From the NCBI GenBank assembly GCA_944320305.1, contig CALUGW010000038.1, positions 1-43,337 on the forward strand: a stretch of 43,337 nt of DNA. The letters are read 5' to 3'. This stretch comes from an uncultured Prevotella sp. (GTDB lineage Bacteria; Bacteroidota; Bacteroidia; Bacteroidales; Bacteroidaceae). Numbering within the stretch: the stretch's first letter is position 1; each line of letters begins with the position of its first letter. Under the pieces are notes generated by a model, which searched no databases, was not told the DNA's origin, and worked only from the letters and a program-made list of their open reading frames with translations. Position numbers and translations under genes: made by a program. This document shows, piece after piece, positions 1 through 9,299 of this stretch.

Positions 1-48
1 GACGAACGATATTTCAAACTGAGGCTATATGCTCTACATGATTCTCGT

Positions 49-330
49 ATCACTCTAAATGTCGGATGAACCATTTTGGTTCATCCGAAATTTGGAGTGA
101 TGACTCTATATGCGTGAATATCAGCGAATATGGAATTTGTTTGATTCTGTATATTACTGATAGACAACATACCCCATATCCAAAAATTATAATCTATCAT
201 CACGAAAGAGGCAATAGTATTTTAACGCATAGAGACATAAAAATCAGCTAAGAAACAGATTGTTATGCCTATATCGCATGACTTATTATACAACACTCAA
301 TATCCATCACTCCAAATTTCGGAAGGACCA
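49..330. repeat. MITE-like relic with three copies of a 25-bp end sequence
   Basis: Positions 49-73 and 77-101 form an inverted repeat with 25-nt arms, two mismatches and a 3-nt loop. The inner 11 bp (CGGATGAACCA and its complement) pair perfectly. A third copy, in the orientation of the first, lies at 306-330 and differs from the complement of 77-101 at two positions. Copies 77-101 and 306-330 therefore face each other like the terminal inverted repeats of a 254-bp element with no transposase. Nothing between them looks coding. I see no clear target-site duplication, and I do not recognise the insertion-sequence family, so the element type is inferred. Confidence 0.55.
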
Positions 331-350
331 TAATTTATTACAGCAACTAA

Positions 351-397
351 AAAAGCATACCCACTGATGGTAAAAACCATATAGAAGGTATGCTTTT
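351..397. terminator. Bidirectional intrinsic terminator
   Basis: The arms AAAAGCATACC (351-361) and GGTATGCTTTT (387-397) pair perfectly, with a small inner ATGG/CCAT hairpin at 367-380. The plus strand continues into a T-rich run, and the minus strand ends in GCTTTTTTAG. It most likely ends the minus-strand unit whose last gene stops at 428, and would insulate it from the repeat region to the left. Confidence 0.75.
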
Positions 398-427
398 GTT
401 TTTCAAATAGAATATTATTATCCTCCA

Positions 428-883
428 TCATTTCTTTTGCGGCCTGGATTGACGAGGCATTGGGGGATGATTATAACGTTTCAGCATACGACGATGAAAC
501 TTGTCTTCTGCATTTATCACGTCAAAAAGCTTGCTTGCAGAAATAATCGACATAAACTTGTTGTGGTAAGTCTGCTGGATTTGTTTTAGTTCAAGCTCTA
601 ACTGATCACGTTTTTGAATTACATCACGACAGCCTTTCTCATCTGTAGGTTTAACCTTGCCCAAGCGTCTCATTCTGTTAAAGATAACCCTTTGCTTCTT
701 GTTCATTTCATCATAAACAGGAAAGAACTTCGAAGATTCTTTGGGCGTCAGACAGGCCTCCTTGGCAATGAACTGTTCCATATCCGCCCTAAATTTCTCA
801 GGAGAAAACTTCTCCCGCTTTCCTTGGGCGCTCATTTCAAGAGCAAGAAAAAATACAGCGAATGCAAAAAATATTCTATTCAT
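428..883 (-). CDS. Small secreted charged protein, LTxxQ/Spy-like
   Basis: 151 residues starting at the ATG at 883. An N-terminal signal peptide (MNRIFFAFAVFFLALEMSAQ) predicts export to the periplasm. The mature part is helical and very rich in Lys, Arg, Glu and Gln, with CLTPKES at about residues 44-50, followed by two long amphipathic stretches. This resembles the small helical periplasmic proteins (Spy/CpxP-like, LTxxQ type) that often follow a sigma/anti-sigma pair in Bacteroidota. It is the last gene of the unit containing the ECF sigma factor (1391-1939) and the anti-sigma candidate (965-1345), and is followed by a strong terminator. A role in envelope stress sensing or buffering is inferred from neighbours and composition; no catalytic motif is visible. 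Confidence 0.7.
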   Translation of the reverse strand: MNRIFFAFAVFFLALEMSAQGKREKFSPEKFRADMEQFIAKEACLTPKESSKFFPVYDEMNKKQRVIFNRMRRLGKVKPTDEKGCRDVIQKRDQLELELKQIQQTYHNKFMSIISASKLFDVINAEDKFHRRMLKRYNHPPMPRQSRPQKK

Positions 884-964
884 CAAAATAATCTTATTTC
901 ATTAATATTGTTTTCACAAAGCCTGCAAATCCGGCAACGAATGGAATTATAAAACAAAAGATTC

Positions 965-1345
965 TCAATATTCTGAGACTCCCTCACTCAGGTATGCGTA
1001 AATGTCTGTATTATCTATCATTGCGTAATCTGCAACGGCATCATCATACGCCTCTGTTTCCACTGATGAAACATATTGACTCCCTGCTCCCGTAACATGA
1101 GTATGCCCAGAGAGACTCGTTCTGTTAAAATAGAACAACGCACTGACAGCCCCAGCCAGAATACATGCCGCACACGCCACAATTCTGATTTTCATCAGCC
1201 TACGCCGCGGTCTCAGTTCAGTCACAAAAGCCCGTTGAGGCAATTTGTCCATAAGCTCCGGCACAAACCTCTCAAAATACCCGTCAGGCACACTAAAAGA
1301 ATTTTGTTCCGCCACCTTGTTAATGTAATCATTCCTCTCCATCAT
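965..1345 (-). CDS. Probable anti-sigma factor, single-pass membrane protein
   Basis: 126 residues. There is a cytoplasmic N-terminal part of about 50 residues, a basic stretch (RPRRRLMKIR), one transmembrane segment (about 51-72) and a short extracytoplasmic acidic tail. It lacks the zinc-binding HxxxCxxC signature of ZAS-type anti-sigma factors, so the assignment rests on topology and on its place 45 bp downstream of an ECF sigma factor gene. The ATG at 1345 is followed by a second in-frame ATG at 1342; either could be used. The expected role is to hold the sigma factor at the membrane until an envelope signal arrives. How it is inactivated cannot be told from the sequence. Confidence 0.65.
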   Translation of the reverse strand: MMERNDYINKVAEQNSFSVPDGYFERFVPELMDKLPQRAFVTELRPRRRLMKIRIVACAACILAGAVSALFYFNRTSLSGHTHVTGAGSQYVSSVETEAYDDAVADYAMIDNTDIYAYLSEGVSEY

Positions 1346-1390
1346 GGCCTTATTCTGTTTTTATGTTTGACGCAACAAAAAACACTTCGT

Positions 1391-1939
1391 TTAATCATGT
1401 GACTTAAAATAGTCTGATATTTTTCTGACAGCAATGTGATAAGAAGCTTTTAGAGCACCTTCTGTAGCCCCCAAAATCTTACTTATCTCACTGTATTTCA
1501 TATTTTCATAATAGCGAAGGTTGAAAACGGCCCGTTGCACTTCGGGCAACATTGCAATGGCGGCCTGCAGTTGTGCGGCGATCTCATCCCCGTCAAAATA
1601 CTTATCCGCCATTAGTCTGTTCACAATCTCCTGTCTTTCTTCCGGATTCACAGACACTTCTTTTTTCTTTCTGCGGACATAATCCAGACTTTCATTGATG
1701 GCTATCCGATAAAGCCAGGTGGAAAGCTTTGAGTCATTGCGGAATGTGTCAAGATGGCACCACGCTTTTATAAAAACATTCTGCAGCACGTCATTTGCGT
1801 CATCGTGAATCAGCACAATCCGACGAACCTGCCAATACAACTGCTCGCTGTATTGACGCACAACAATCTCGAAAGCCTTACGCTGGGATTCCGGTTTCGC
1901 CAACAAAGACATTATCTGCCGTTCATCGTAATTTTCCAC
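1391..1939 (-). CDS. RNA polymerase ECF-type sigma factor
   Basis: 182 residues, the usual length for ECF sigma factors. Region 2 is recognisable at about residues 20-90, including HDDANDVLQNVFIKAWCHLDT (the -10-binding helix) and LSTWLYRIAINESLDYVRRKK. Region 4 is at about 120-175, with LPEVQRAVFNLRYYENMKYSEIS and the recognition helix around GATEGALKASYHIAVRKI. The chosen start is GTG at 1939; an in-frame ATG ten codons on is the alternative. It follows the L,D-transpeptidase gene with only 15 bp between and precedes the anti-sigma candidate, so all are probably one transcript. The cognate promoters cannot be deduced here. Confidence 0.93.
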   Translation of the reverse strand: MENYDERQIMSLLAKPESQRKAFEIVVRQYSEQLYWQVRRIVLIHDDANDVLQNVFIKAWCHLDTFRNDSKLSTWLYRIAINESLDYVRRKKKEVSVNPEERQEIVNRLMADKYFDGDEIAAQLQAAIAMLPEVQRAVFNLRYYENMKYSEISKILGATEGALKASYHIAVRKISDYFKSHD

Positions 1940-1954
1940 CTTATTAATGACGTT

Positions 1955-3538
1955 TCAATCTGTTAAAGGTTTAATATTTTCATATATTATTGAATCATAG
2001 CCGTAAATATCTGGAAACGACTTTAACTCACCGTCAAAATCCTTCCACAACGTAAAATACAGAATAAACAACTGCACACATGGCTTGACATACAATGATT
2101 TTACAAGGGGAGTTATATCCTCCTTATCCGAAACATATTTCATTCCTCGTGTTGTTCTCGGCTCCATCCCCATTGAAATCCGAAGTTTGTCCAATGTCCA
2201 TTCATCTTTTTCCGCCAAAAGGAATTCTGCCAGTTCGTATGGCTTTTCAACTCTCACACAACCGTGCGACGCACTCCTGACAGTCCGTGAGAACGTCCTT
2301 TTGGTTGGCGTGTCATGCAGAAAAACAGAAAAATTATTGGGGAATCTGAAAACAATGCGCCCCAAGGAATTCCATTCGCCCCCCTCTTGCACAACTCGGA
2401 AATCGCCACTCTCAAGCATTTCAGCCGTAATCTCTTCCAAACTAATCCGCTCCCCAGTCTTACGCTCAACCACAAAATAATGATTCCGTGCAAAATACGA
2501 AGTGTCGCCGGCATGGGGCAACACATCATGCCTGACAATGCTCTGCGGTATATTCCATACTGGATTCACGTCCATTCTGTTGATACAACTGACAAGCAAC
2601 GGAGTCTTATTTGACCTTGAGCCACAAACAACCTTCATGTCAACTGCCGAATCTGTGCCAAATGTGTACAAATGGAAAGCAGGAACGTTGACAACAATAC
2701 ATTTTTGTTTAATATCAAAAGGTGTCTTCATCTTCCATCGACAACGCTCCATATTGCAAAGCAGCATACGCCGCCTGTCCTCTGACGCACCAGCCAAAGC
2801 ATTGCGCAGACTCACATAAAATGAATCACACAATGCGGTTGACTGCAAAACCGTCCTTATTGAATCATTTCTTGCACTCATCAAAATGCCACAGACGAAT
2901 TTCGAATCAGGTCTTGTGGTCTCTATGTCATACAATTTTTTATAGATCGGGAAGCGCCGAGGTTCCTTTGTTTCAACAGTGTCAAGCCTGTTGAACAGTT
3001 TGTCCGGATTGGTGAATCCAAAACCGAACCCCAGTACATAGCGCAAATAAGCTTTTGTCAAATGATATTCCAGACGTGCGTAAGTGGAACAAACCGTATT
3101 GTTCAAGCTGTCAATCCTCAAACTTCGTACTCGCTGCAAATCGTTTCGGATTGTATCAACAAAAAATGCTCCCGCTGAAAAGCCGTGCTCACCAACACAT
3201 TCCAGATATGCCAATAGAGTGTCTGCTGTTGCTGTGACACCATTTCTGCCAATCCATACAAAATGTCCGTTATTCAAATAATAATCACTCACAAACCTAT
3301 CTGACGAAAACTTGACAGCTCCAGATTTGCACAGTTTAATGATTTCAGACCGCAACTCTTTGCCGGACAATGTAAAAACAGGCGTTCTCAATTCTGAAAA
3401 CGCCTCAACCGAAATATCATTGTTTGTGTTATGTATTTTCCTTTTACAGCAGACAATAACAATGACTGCAATAACAAGCAGCAGAACTATCGAATAGACA
3501 CTTTTCTTACCACCCGGCCAACTTTCAATATGTAGCAC
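1955..3538 (-). CDS. L,D-transpeptidase (YkuD domain) family protein
   Basis: 527 residues. A single N-terminal membrane anchor (about 13-31) places the rest in the periplasm. A long helical scaffold follows, then the YkuD catalytic domain at about 280-440. The signature is FLHDTP followed by SASHGCVRVEKP, with the nucleophilic cysteine at about residue 427. Enzymes of this type make 3-3 peptidoglycan cross-links or attach proteins to peptidoglycan; the size and layout match the large YcbB-like group. The only plausible start is GTG at 3538, which overlaps the end of the upstream gene by 52 bp, so translation may be coupled. Co-transcription with an ECF sigma factor suggests a role in envelope stress, which is an inference. 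Confidence 0.92.
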   Translation of the reverse strand: MLHIESWPGGKKSVYSIVLLLVIAVIVIVCCKRKIHNTNNDISVEAFSELRTPVFTLSGKELRSEIIKLCKSGAVKFSSDRFVSDYYLNNGHFVWIGRNGVTATADTLLAYLECVGEHGFSAGAFFVDTIRNDLQRVRSLRIDSLNNTVCSTYARLEYHLTKAYLRYVLGFGFGFTNPDKLFNRLDTVETKEPRRFPIYKKLYDIETTRPDSKFVCGILMSARNDSIRTVLQSTALCDSFYVSLRNALAGASEDRRRMLLCNMERCRWKMKTPFDIKQKCIVVNVPAFHLYTFGTDSAVDMKVVCGSRSNKTPLLVSCINRMDVNPVWNIPQSIVRHDVLPHAGDTSYFARNHYFVVERKTGERISLEEITAEMLESGDFRVVQEGGEWNSLGRIVFRFPNNFSVFLHDTPTKRTFSRTVRSASHGCVRVEKPYELAEFLLAEKDEWTLDKLRISMGMEPRTTRGMKYVSDKEDITPLVKSLYVKPCVQLFILYFTLWKDFDGELKSFPDIYGYDSIIYENIKPLTD

Positions 3539-3801
3539 CCCCGAGGAATATTAAGTTCAACACGTTGTGACTGGCTGTCAATCCTAAATGTCGCCACCTT
3601 ACGGCCTGTCAGAGAAACAACTTCCAGCACCTGCCCCTCCGCACCGGTCACTGTTAATGTTGACTTCGATACTATTATATTCACCCCGCCGTTCTCCACT
3701 TGCTCCAGAGCCTCTGTGCCTGAAACATGAGCAACGGCAGAACCAACATTGCCGATAGCGACCGTGAATGCAAAAACAAAAATTAATATATTTCTGTACA
3801 T
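3487..3801 (-). CDS. Small secreted protein, mostly a type IX-like sorting tail
   Basis: 104 residues starting at the ATG at 3801. A signal peptide (about 1-22, ending AVAH) is followed by a short linker and a beta-rich domain with EVVSLTGRKVATFRI and LNIPRGCYILKVG, ending RKVSIR. This pattern (short beta strands, a turn with G, then GxYxLKV and a basic end) is that of C-terminal secretion and sorting domains of Bacteroidota (Por secretion system type A). What is odd is that no cargo precedes it: the protein is essentially signal plus tail. A longer version from a TTG at 3882 is possible but would bury the signal peptide. It overlaps the start of the L,D-transpeptidase gene by 52 bp. Confidence 0.7.
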   Translation of the reverse strand: MYRNILIFVFAFTVAIGNVGSAVAHVSGTEALEQVENGGVNIIVSKSTLTVTGAEGQVLEVVSLTGRKVATFRIDSQSQRVELNIPRGCYILKVGRVVRKVSIR

Positions 3802-3826
3802 ATTGAGAATGTCATTCTTACTCCTG

Positions 3827-3834
3827 CAAAAATA
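3827..3834 (-). promoter_or_regulatory. Putative -7 box for the transpeptidase/sigma unit
   Basis: On the minus strand this reads TATTTTTG (TAnnTTTG), 25 nt upstream of the ATG at 3801. No clear TTTG at the -33 position was seen. The 3883-4030 stretch to its left in transcription sense holds nothing else I can name. Confidence 0.55.
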
Positions 3835-4030
3835 ATACATTATTGCAACACCACAAAATTTATCAAACAGAAATTTCGCCAAATAAAGTCCTTAAACGCA
3901 TATTTTAACAAGTTATTGTGTCTAAATGCTGATTTTTCAACTTCAGTGTAATGAAGCAAACCGTCAATTCACATTGCGCTGTCATAAAACCAGCACTGCA
4001 AATAAAGGCTTAAAAAGCCAAGCAGACAGC

Positions 4031-4951
4031 TCAAACATCTATCACATCCAGCTCATCTGACAAATATGTGTTTTCAAATATAGCCTTCGCCTCATTAAGC
4101 AATACGCTCTCGTCGTCATACCTTGCCGAATAATGCCCCAAAATCAGTTTCCCGACATTAGAATCCCTTGCCAACATCGCGGCCTGACCGGCAGTCGAGT
4201 GGAAATATTTTTGAGCCATTTGCAGGTTGTCCGAGCCATAAGTGCTTTCATGATAGAGGGTTGAGACACCCGACAATATCTTTGACAGTGCCGGAGTATA
4301 TTTTGTATCGCTGCAATAAGCATAGCTTCTGGGCGGCGCGGCAGGAAAAACAAACTTCGAGTTGGGTACCAGCGTGCCGTCCGGCTCTATCCAATCCTGA
4401 CCGCACTTTATATTATTGATCTGGCAAACCGGTATCCCATACATATCAATCATATCGCGCCGGATGTGCGGCAGAGTCGGTTTTTCCCTGAACAAGAATC
4501 CACAGCAAGGCACTCTGTGTTCCAACGGGATAGTTGTCACCACCAGACTTCTGTCTTCATAAATCACCTCTTCGCTCTTTGTGTCTATGGCATGGAACAC
4601 CACCTTGTAGTCAAACCCATGGCAGAACAATTCCATCTGCGCGTCCAACATAGGGCCAAGCTCTGCCGGTGAATAGATATGTAATGGCGCTGTACGTCCC
4701 AGCATCCCCATCGTGGATATCAGACCTATCAACCCAAAGCAATGGTCACCATGCAAATGCGAGATGAAAATATTGTCAATACGCGAAAATCCGAGCCTCG
4801 AACGCCTCAACTGCGTCTGGCAGCCCTCGCCGCAATCCACGAGAAACAGCTTGCCCCTGATCTCAACAACCTGAGCCGAGGCATTGTGTCGCAATGTGGG
4901 AAGCGCACTTCCACAACCCAAAACATGGACTTTAAAAGGCAACATATCCAT
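4031..4951 (-). CDS. rnz: Ribonuclease Z
   Basis: 306 residues from the ATG at 4951, the normal length for short-form RNase Z. The metal-binding motif HLHGDH is at residues 65-70, preceded by VDCGEGCQTQL. HESTYGSD and the late GHYSARY motif complete the beta-lactamase-fold zinc site. The enzyme removes the 3' trailer from tRNA precursors; this matters here because the tRNA gene in this window does not encode CCA. An upstream in-frame extension to 5026 overlaps the previous gene and does not look like protein. It is the last gene of a unit mazG, lipoprotein, rnz, with 19 bp to the previous stop codon. Confidence 0.96.
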   Translation of the reverse strand: MDMLPFKVHVLGCGSALPTLRHNASAQVVEIRGKLFLVDCGEGCQTQLRRSRLGFSRIDNIFISHLHGDHCFGLIGLISTMGMLGRTAPLHIYSPAELGPMLDAQMELFCHGFDYKVVFHAIDTKSEEVIYEDRSLVVTTIPLEHRVPCCGFLFREKPTLPHIRRDMIDMYGIPVCQINNIKCGQDWIEPDGTLVPNSKFVFPAAPPRSYAYCSDTKYTPALSKILSGVSTLYHESTYGSDNLQMAQKYFHSTAGQAAMLARDSNVGKLILGHYSARYDDESVLLNEAKAIFENTYLSDELDVIDV

Positions 4952-4970
4952 AAGTTTTATCTTTCTTCTC

Positions 4971-5543
4971 TCAGCCTTCAGCAGCCTGCCTGGCCGGCAG
5001 CCGCCTGAATCCGAACAGCCCGCCATGAGCTTTCCTCAAACTCAAGGAGTCAATCCCCACGAAACAAATATCAAACGTGTCTGGCGCCAACACCAGCTGC
5101 CCGTTAAAAATTCTCCACGACGTATAAGGCTTTGGCTCCCGCACGCTGCCCTTGACCAATCCGTTGGCGCAAATTTCGAACGACTCGTCAATACAGCCCC
5201 ATCGTCCGAGCAGGGAGGTCAGATTTATCACCTTGCTTGCAACAAACCCTTCGTTCCGGTCATAATAACCGACCACAGCCATACTGTCGCCCACAGACAG
5301 GCCGCCGACGACATTGCCACTGTCTCTGGCTGACGCCAAGAAACAACTGACAGTATCCACGCCGTCTGTTATCAACTCAAGCGTGTTCATCGCCGTGCCA
5401 GTTCCGCATATTCCATATCGCGTGGTATCGGCAACCGCAACACTCAGTGTGTCTTTTATCTGCATCACCTGCCCTTTCTTATTGCGGTTTGAACAAGAAG
5501 AGGCCACAGCCAACACAATTACCAAACAGTAAAATATCTTCAT
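4971..5543 (-). CDS. Lipoprotein with a lipocalin-like C-terminal region
   Basis: 190 residues. The signal peptide ends in a lipobox, AVASSC, predicting a lipid-anchored envelope protein with Cys at about residue 17. The mature part contains two beta-rich regions. The second, starting GRWGCIDESFEI and running to the end, looks like the short lipocalin-like domains (W near the start, then strand pairs) common in Bacteroidota lipoproteins. No ligand or function can be assigned. Its ATG overlaps the mazG stop codon (ATGA at 5540-5543), so translation is probably coupled to mazG. Confidence 0.75.
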   Translation of the reverse strand: MKIFYCLVIVLAVASSCSNRNKKGQVMQIKDTLSVAVADTTRYGICGTGTAMNTLELITDGVDTVSCFLASARDSGNVVGGLSVGDSMAVVGYYDRNEGFVASKVINLTSLLGRWGCIDESFEICANGLVKGSVREPKPYTSWRIFNGQLVLAPDTFDICFVGIDSLSLRKAHGGLFGFRRLPARQAAEG

Positions 5544-6415
5544 ATTGAATCTTGATGCGTTTTCTTTTCCTGCGCTTTGGCTTCTTCCCAAAGCGCGTCC
5601 ATTTCCCCAAGCGTCATTTCGGTCAAAGGCCGCCCTGTTTTAATCGAGTGATTCTCAATATATTCAAAACGCCTGATAAACTTTTTGTTCGTAAGCTCAA
5701 GAGCGGTGTCCGGGTTCAAATGATAAAGCCTTGCGGCATTTATAACACTGAAAAGGAAATCTCCCAGTTCCTCAAGTGAGCGGTTCTTGTCCTCGCGGCG
5801 CAATTCATCTTCAAGCTCTTCCAGCTCCTCGCGGACTTTCTTCCACACATCGCCCTTGTCTTCCCAATCAAAGCCCACGTTTCTTGTCTTCTCCTGTATG
5901 CGGTATGCCTTGATTAGCGATGGCAAAGCCGCCGGCACTCCCGATAAAACGCTCTTGTTGCCGTCTTTCTCTTTCAGTTTCAACTGTTCCCAATTTTCTA
6001 CAACCTGTCGGGCGGTAGAAATCCTGTCCTCCGCCTTCCCTGCCGCAGGCACCTCGCCATAAGGCAACGGCTTAGGATTCTCAGCTCCGATTTGTGACGG
6101 ATGATATATATGCGGGTGACGGTATATCAGTTTGTCCACAAGCCTGTCACAGACATCCGCCACATCAAATTGCCGGTTCTCTTCCGCTATTCTTGAATAG
6201 AAACAGATGTGCAGCAGCACGTCGCCCAACTCCTTGCATTCATCATCGGCGTCCTCTTTGACCAGAGCGTCGCACAATTCGTAAACTTCCTCTATTGTAT
6301 TTGGCCTCAGCGACTGATTCGTCTGCTTTTTGTCCCACGGGCATTTTTCCCTGAGCACATCAAGCACGTCGAGCAGGCGTCCGAACGAACGTAATTTCTC
6401 TTCTCTTGTATGCAT
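5540..6415 (-). CDS. mazG: Nucleoside triphosphate pyrophosphohydrolase MazG
   Basis: 291 residues starting at the ATG at 6415. Two MazG-type helical domains are visible. The first contains [19 protein letters not shown] (about 26-44) with the EExxE motif and the second acidic pair in [11 protein letters not shown]. The second domain contains [14 protein letters not shown] and [17 protein letters not shown]. MazG hydrolyses NTPs and dNTPs to monophosphates and pyrophosphate, cleaning aberrant nucleotides and lowering ppGpp in E. coli. It is the first gene of a three-gene unit and is divergent from valS. An in-frame extension to 6601 runs through both promoters into valS and is not credible. 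Confidence 0.95.
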   Translation of the reverse strand: MHTREEKLRSFGRLLDVLDVLREKCPWDKKQTNQSLRPNTIEEVYELCDALVKEDADDECKELGDVLLHICFYSRIAEENRQFDVADVCDRLVDKLIYRHPHIYHPSQIGAENPKPLPYGEVPAAGKAEDRISTARQVVENWEQLKLKEKDGNKSVLSGVPAALPSLIKAYRIQEKTRNVGFDWEDKGDVWKKVREELEELEDELRREDKNRSLEELGDFLFSVINAARLYHLNPDTALELTNKKFIRRFEYIENHSIKTGRPLTEMTLGEMDALWEEAKAQEKKTHQDSI

Positions 6416-6436
6416 AAAAACAATTATTTTAATATG

Positions 6437-6444
6437 CAAAAGTA
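6437..6444 (-). promoter_or_regulatory. Putative -7 box for mazG
   Basis: The minus strand reads TACTTTTG, 21 nt upstream of the mazG ATG. It is paired with an identical box on the other strand for valS; the two lie within 40 bp. Confidence 0.65.
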
Positions 6445-6466
6445 ACACTTTTCCATGGATTTTTAG

Positions 6467-6474
6467 TACTTTTG
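6467..6474 (+). promoter_or_regulatory. Putative -7 box for valS
   Basis: TACTTTTG, matching TAnnTTTG, 41 nt upstream of the valS ATG. The divergent boxes for mazG and valS leave little room for separate upstream elements, so the two genes may compete for polymerase. Confidence 0.65.
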
Positions 6475-6515
6475 CATCGTTTTTATCTTTAAGAAATAAT
6501 AAAACATTTTCATAT

Positions 6516-9155
6516 ATGGAATTAGCAAGCAAATACGATCCGCAATCCGTCGAATCAAAATGGTACCAATACTGGCTCGACAACAAACTGTTCAGCAGCA
6601 AGCCCGACGGGCGCGAGCCTTATACTATTGTCATTCCGCCGCCAAATGTGACCGGAGTCCTGCACATGGGCCACATGCTCAACAACACCATTCAGGACAT
6701 ATTGGTGCGGCGGGCGCGCATGGAAGGCAAAAACGCCTGCTGGGTTCCTGGAACAGACCACGCCTCCATTGCCACAGAAGCAAAGGTGGTGAACAAGCTG
6801 GCACAGCAGGGCCTGAAAAAGACAGACCTGTCGCGCGACGAGTTTCTCAAGCACGCCTGGGACTGGACAAACGAGCACGGAGGCATCATACTCAAGCAGC
6901 TGCGCAAGCTGGGAGCCAGCTGCGACTGGGACCGCACCGCGTTCACAATGGACGAAAAGCGCTCCAAGGGCGTGATTAAGGTCTTCTGCGACTTGTACAA
7001 CAAGGGGCTTATCTATCGCGGAGTGAGGATGGTGAATTGGGATCCAAAGGCCCAGACCGCGCTGTCCGACGAGGAAGTGATTTACAAAGACGAGCACTCA
7101 AAGTTGTATTATCTGCGCTACATGGTGGCCGAGGAGCCGGGACGATATGCCGTTGTGGCAACAACACGCCCGGAAACCATCATGGGCGACACGGCTATGT
7201 GCATCAACCCCAACGACCCCAAGAACCAGTGGCTGCGCGGAAAGCACGTCATTGTTCCGCTTGTGGGACGCCGGATACCGGTCATTGAGGATGACTATGT
7301 AGACATAAACTTCGGTACAGGATGCCTGAAAGTGACGCCTGCCCACGACATCAATGACCACGCCCTGGGCCTGAAGCACCATCTTGACACAATTGACATT
7401 TTCAACGACAACGGCACAATCAGCGAGGCTGCCGACCTTTATGTCGGAATGGACCGGATGGATGTCAGGGTGAAGATAGCCGAAGACCTTGAAAACGCCG
7501 GCCTGATGGAAAAAGTCGAGGACTACAACAACAAGGTGGGATTCTCCGAGCGCACCAACGTGCCTATCGAGCCAAAGCTGTCAACACAGTGGTTTCTGTC
7601 GATGAAACATTTTGCCGATATGTCGCTGGAACCGGTAATGAATGACGAAATCAAATTTTACCCCTCGAAATACAAGAACATTTACCGCCACTGGCTCGAG
7701 AACATCAAGGACTGGTGCATCAGCCGACAGCTGTGGTGGGGGCACCGCATCCCGGCTTACTACTTCACCACTGCCGAAGGCAAAAACGATTTCGTTGTGG
7801 CTGAGAGCAAAGAAGAGGCGCTTGCCGCTGCGAGAAAGGCCAATCCGGCACTTACCGCAGACGGTCTCCGCCAGGACGACGACTGCCTCGACACCTGGTT
7901 CTCATCATGGCTCTGGCCGATTTCTGTGTTTGACGGGGTCAACAATCCGGACAACAACGAGATAAACTACTACTACCCCACAAGCGATCTTGTCACCGCC
8001 CCCGACATCATTTTCTTCTGGGTGGCAAGAATGATCATGGCCGGATACGAGTACCGCGGCAAAATGCCGTTCAGGCATGTGTACTTCACAGGCATCGTGC
8101 GCGACAAGCTGGGCCGCAAGATGTCAAAAAGCCTCGGCAACTCGCCTGACCCGCTCATGCTTATCGACAAATACGGCGCAGACGGAGTGAGAATGGGCAT
8201 GATGCTTTCTGCCCCGGCGGGCAACGACATCCTGTTCGACGAGAGTCTGTGCGAGCAGGGCCGCAACTTCAACAACAAGATTTGGAACGCCTTCAGACTG
8301 GTGAAAGGTTGGGAGGCCGCAGACCTCCGGCAGTCCGACACGAACGCCATTGCCACCAGATGGTTTGAGGCGAAGCTGCGCCAGACCAACGCGGAGATTG
8401 AGGACCTGTTCAAGAAATACAGAATATCCGAGGCACTCATGGCCGTCTACAAGCTGTTCTGGGACGAGTTCTCCAGCTGGTATCTCGAAATGGTGAAGCC
8501 CGCCTACGGCCAGCCCATAGACCGTGAGACCCTCAACGCCACACTGCGCTTTTTCGAGACGTTGCTCAAGATGCTCCATCCGTTCATGCCGTTCATTACC
8601 GAAGAGCTGTGGCAACACATCTATGAAAGGACAGACGGCGAGTCTATCATGCGCGACAAGCTCGAAGTCGGGCCGGTGCGCGAAGACGACAACAGCATCA
8701 TTGCCGACATGGAGAACGTCAAGCTCGTAGTCAGCGGCATCCGCACTGTCAGAAACCAGAAGAACATCGCGCAGCGTGACGCCTTGACGCTCCAGGCCAT
8801 AGGCACCAACAGATACAGCGGCTTCAACTGCATCATAAGCAAGATGACCAACCTCAAGGCAATAGACGTGGTGGCCGAGAAAGACTCCACGGCAGCCAGC
8901 TTCATGGTGGGAACAGACGAGTTTGCCGTGCCGCTGGGCAGCATGATTGACGTCGAGGCGGAAATCGCCAAACAAGAAGCCCAGCTGAAACATCTTGAGG
9001 GATTCCTGGCCGGAATCAACAAGAAGCTCTCCAACGAGAAGTTTGTGGCAAACGCGCCAGAGACCGTTGTGGCCATGGAGCGCAAGAAGCAGAAAGACAG
9101 CGAGGAAAAAATCGCCGCGCTGAAAGAATCATTGGCCGCGCTCAAAGGCAACTGA
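6516..9155 (+). CDS. valS: Valine--tRNA ligase
   Basis: 879 residues from the ATG at 6516, typical for bacterial ValRS. The class I signature appears as HMGH starting at residue 50 and KMSKS at about 535-539. Between them lies the editing (CP1) domain, with [12 protein letters not shown]. The C-terminal end is a charged coiled coil ([17 protein letters not shown]...), as expected for this enzyme. It charges tRNA-Val and deacylates Val-tRNA misacylated with Thr. The gene is monocistronic: divergent from mazG and followed by a strong terminator. It reads GC-rich relative to the left end of the window. Confidence 0.98.
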   Translation: MELASKYDPQSVESKWYQYWLDNKLFSSKPDGREPYTIVIPPPNVTGVLHMGHMLNNTIQDILVRRARMEGKNACWVPGTDHASIATEAKVVNKLAQQGLKKTDLSRDEFLKHAWDWTNEHGGIILKQLRKLGASCDWDRTAFTMDEKRSKGVIKVFCDLYNKGLIYRGVRMVNWDPKAQTALSDEEVIYKDEHSKLYYLRYMVAEEPGRYAVVATTRPETIMGDTAMCINPNDPKNQWLRGKHVIVPLVGRRIPVIEDDYVDINFGTGCLKVTPAHDINDHALGLKHHLDTIDIFNDNGTISEAADLYVGMDRMDVRVKIAEDLENAGLMEKVEDYNNKVGFSERTNVPIEPKLSTQWFLSMKHFADMSLEPVMNDEIKFYPSKYKNIYRHWLENIKDWCISRQLWWGHRIPAYYFTTAEGKNDFVVAESKEEALAAARKANPALTADGLRQDDDCLDTWFSSWLWPISVFDGVNNPDNNEINYYYPTSDLVTAPDIIFFWVARMIMAGYEYRGKMPFRHVYFTGIVRDKLGRKMSKSLGNSPDPLMLIDKYGADGVRMGMMLSAPAGNDILFDESLCEQGRNFNNKIWNAFRLVKGWEAADLRQSDTNAIATRWFEAKLRQTNAEIEDLFKKYRISEALMAVYKLFWDEFSSWYLEMVKPAYGQPIDRETLNATLRFFETLLKMLHPFMPFITEELWQHIYERTDGESIMRDKLEVGPVREDDNSIIADMENVKLVVSGIRTVRNQKNIAQRDALTLQAIGTNRYSGFNCIISKMTNLKAIDVVAEKDSTAASFMVGTDEFAVPLGSMIDVEAEIAKQEAQLKHLEGFLAGINKKLSNEKFVANAPETVVAMERKKQKDSEEKIAALKESLAALKGN

Positions 9156-9192
9156 CGCCACGCGCGTTGGCGCAATGCAACTTTGCAGACAC

Positions 9193-9237
9193 AAAAAGCG
9201 GCATCCGGCGGAACGCAATCCGGGATGCCGCTTTTTT
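9193..9237. terminator. Terminator between valS and the YeiH gene
   Basis: AAAAAGCGGCATCCGG (9193-9208) pairs with CCGGGATGCCGCTTTTT (9220-9236) with a single-base bulge, then more T. It works by geometry in both directions, ending valS on the plus strand and the mntP/YeiH unit on the minus strand. Confidence 0.85.
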
Positions 9238-9299
9238 ATTGACACCTCATTATCAACATCCCCCTGAGCCGACAGGCCGGGCAGGCGCGGAACGCTCCG

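Noticed and set aside
66-251. 61-codon plus-strand reading frame
   Set aside because: It starts inside the inverted repeat of the mobile-element-like relic and has no family features or promoter.
8124-8993. 289-codon frame antisense to valS
   Set aside because: It is the shadow of the GC-rich valS coding strand; codon pattern and content do not look like a protein, while valS is certain.
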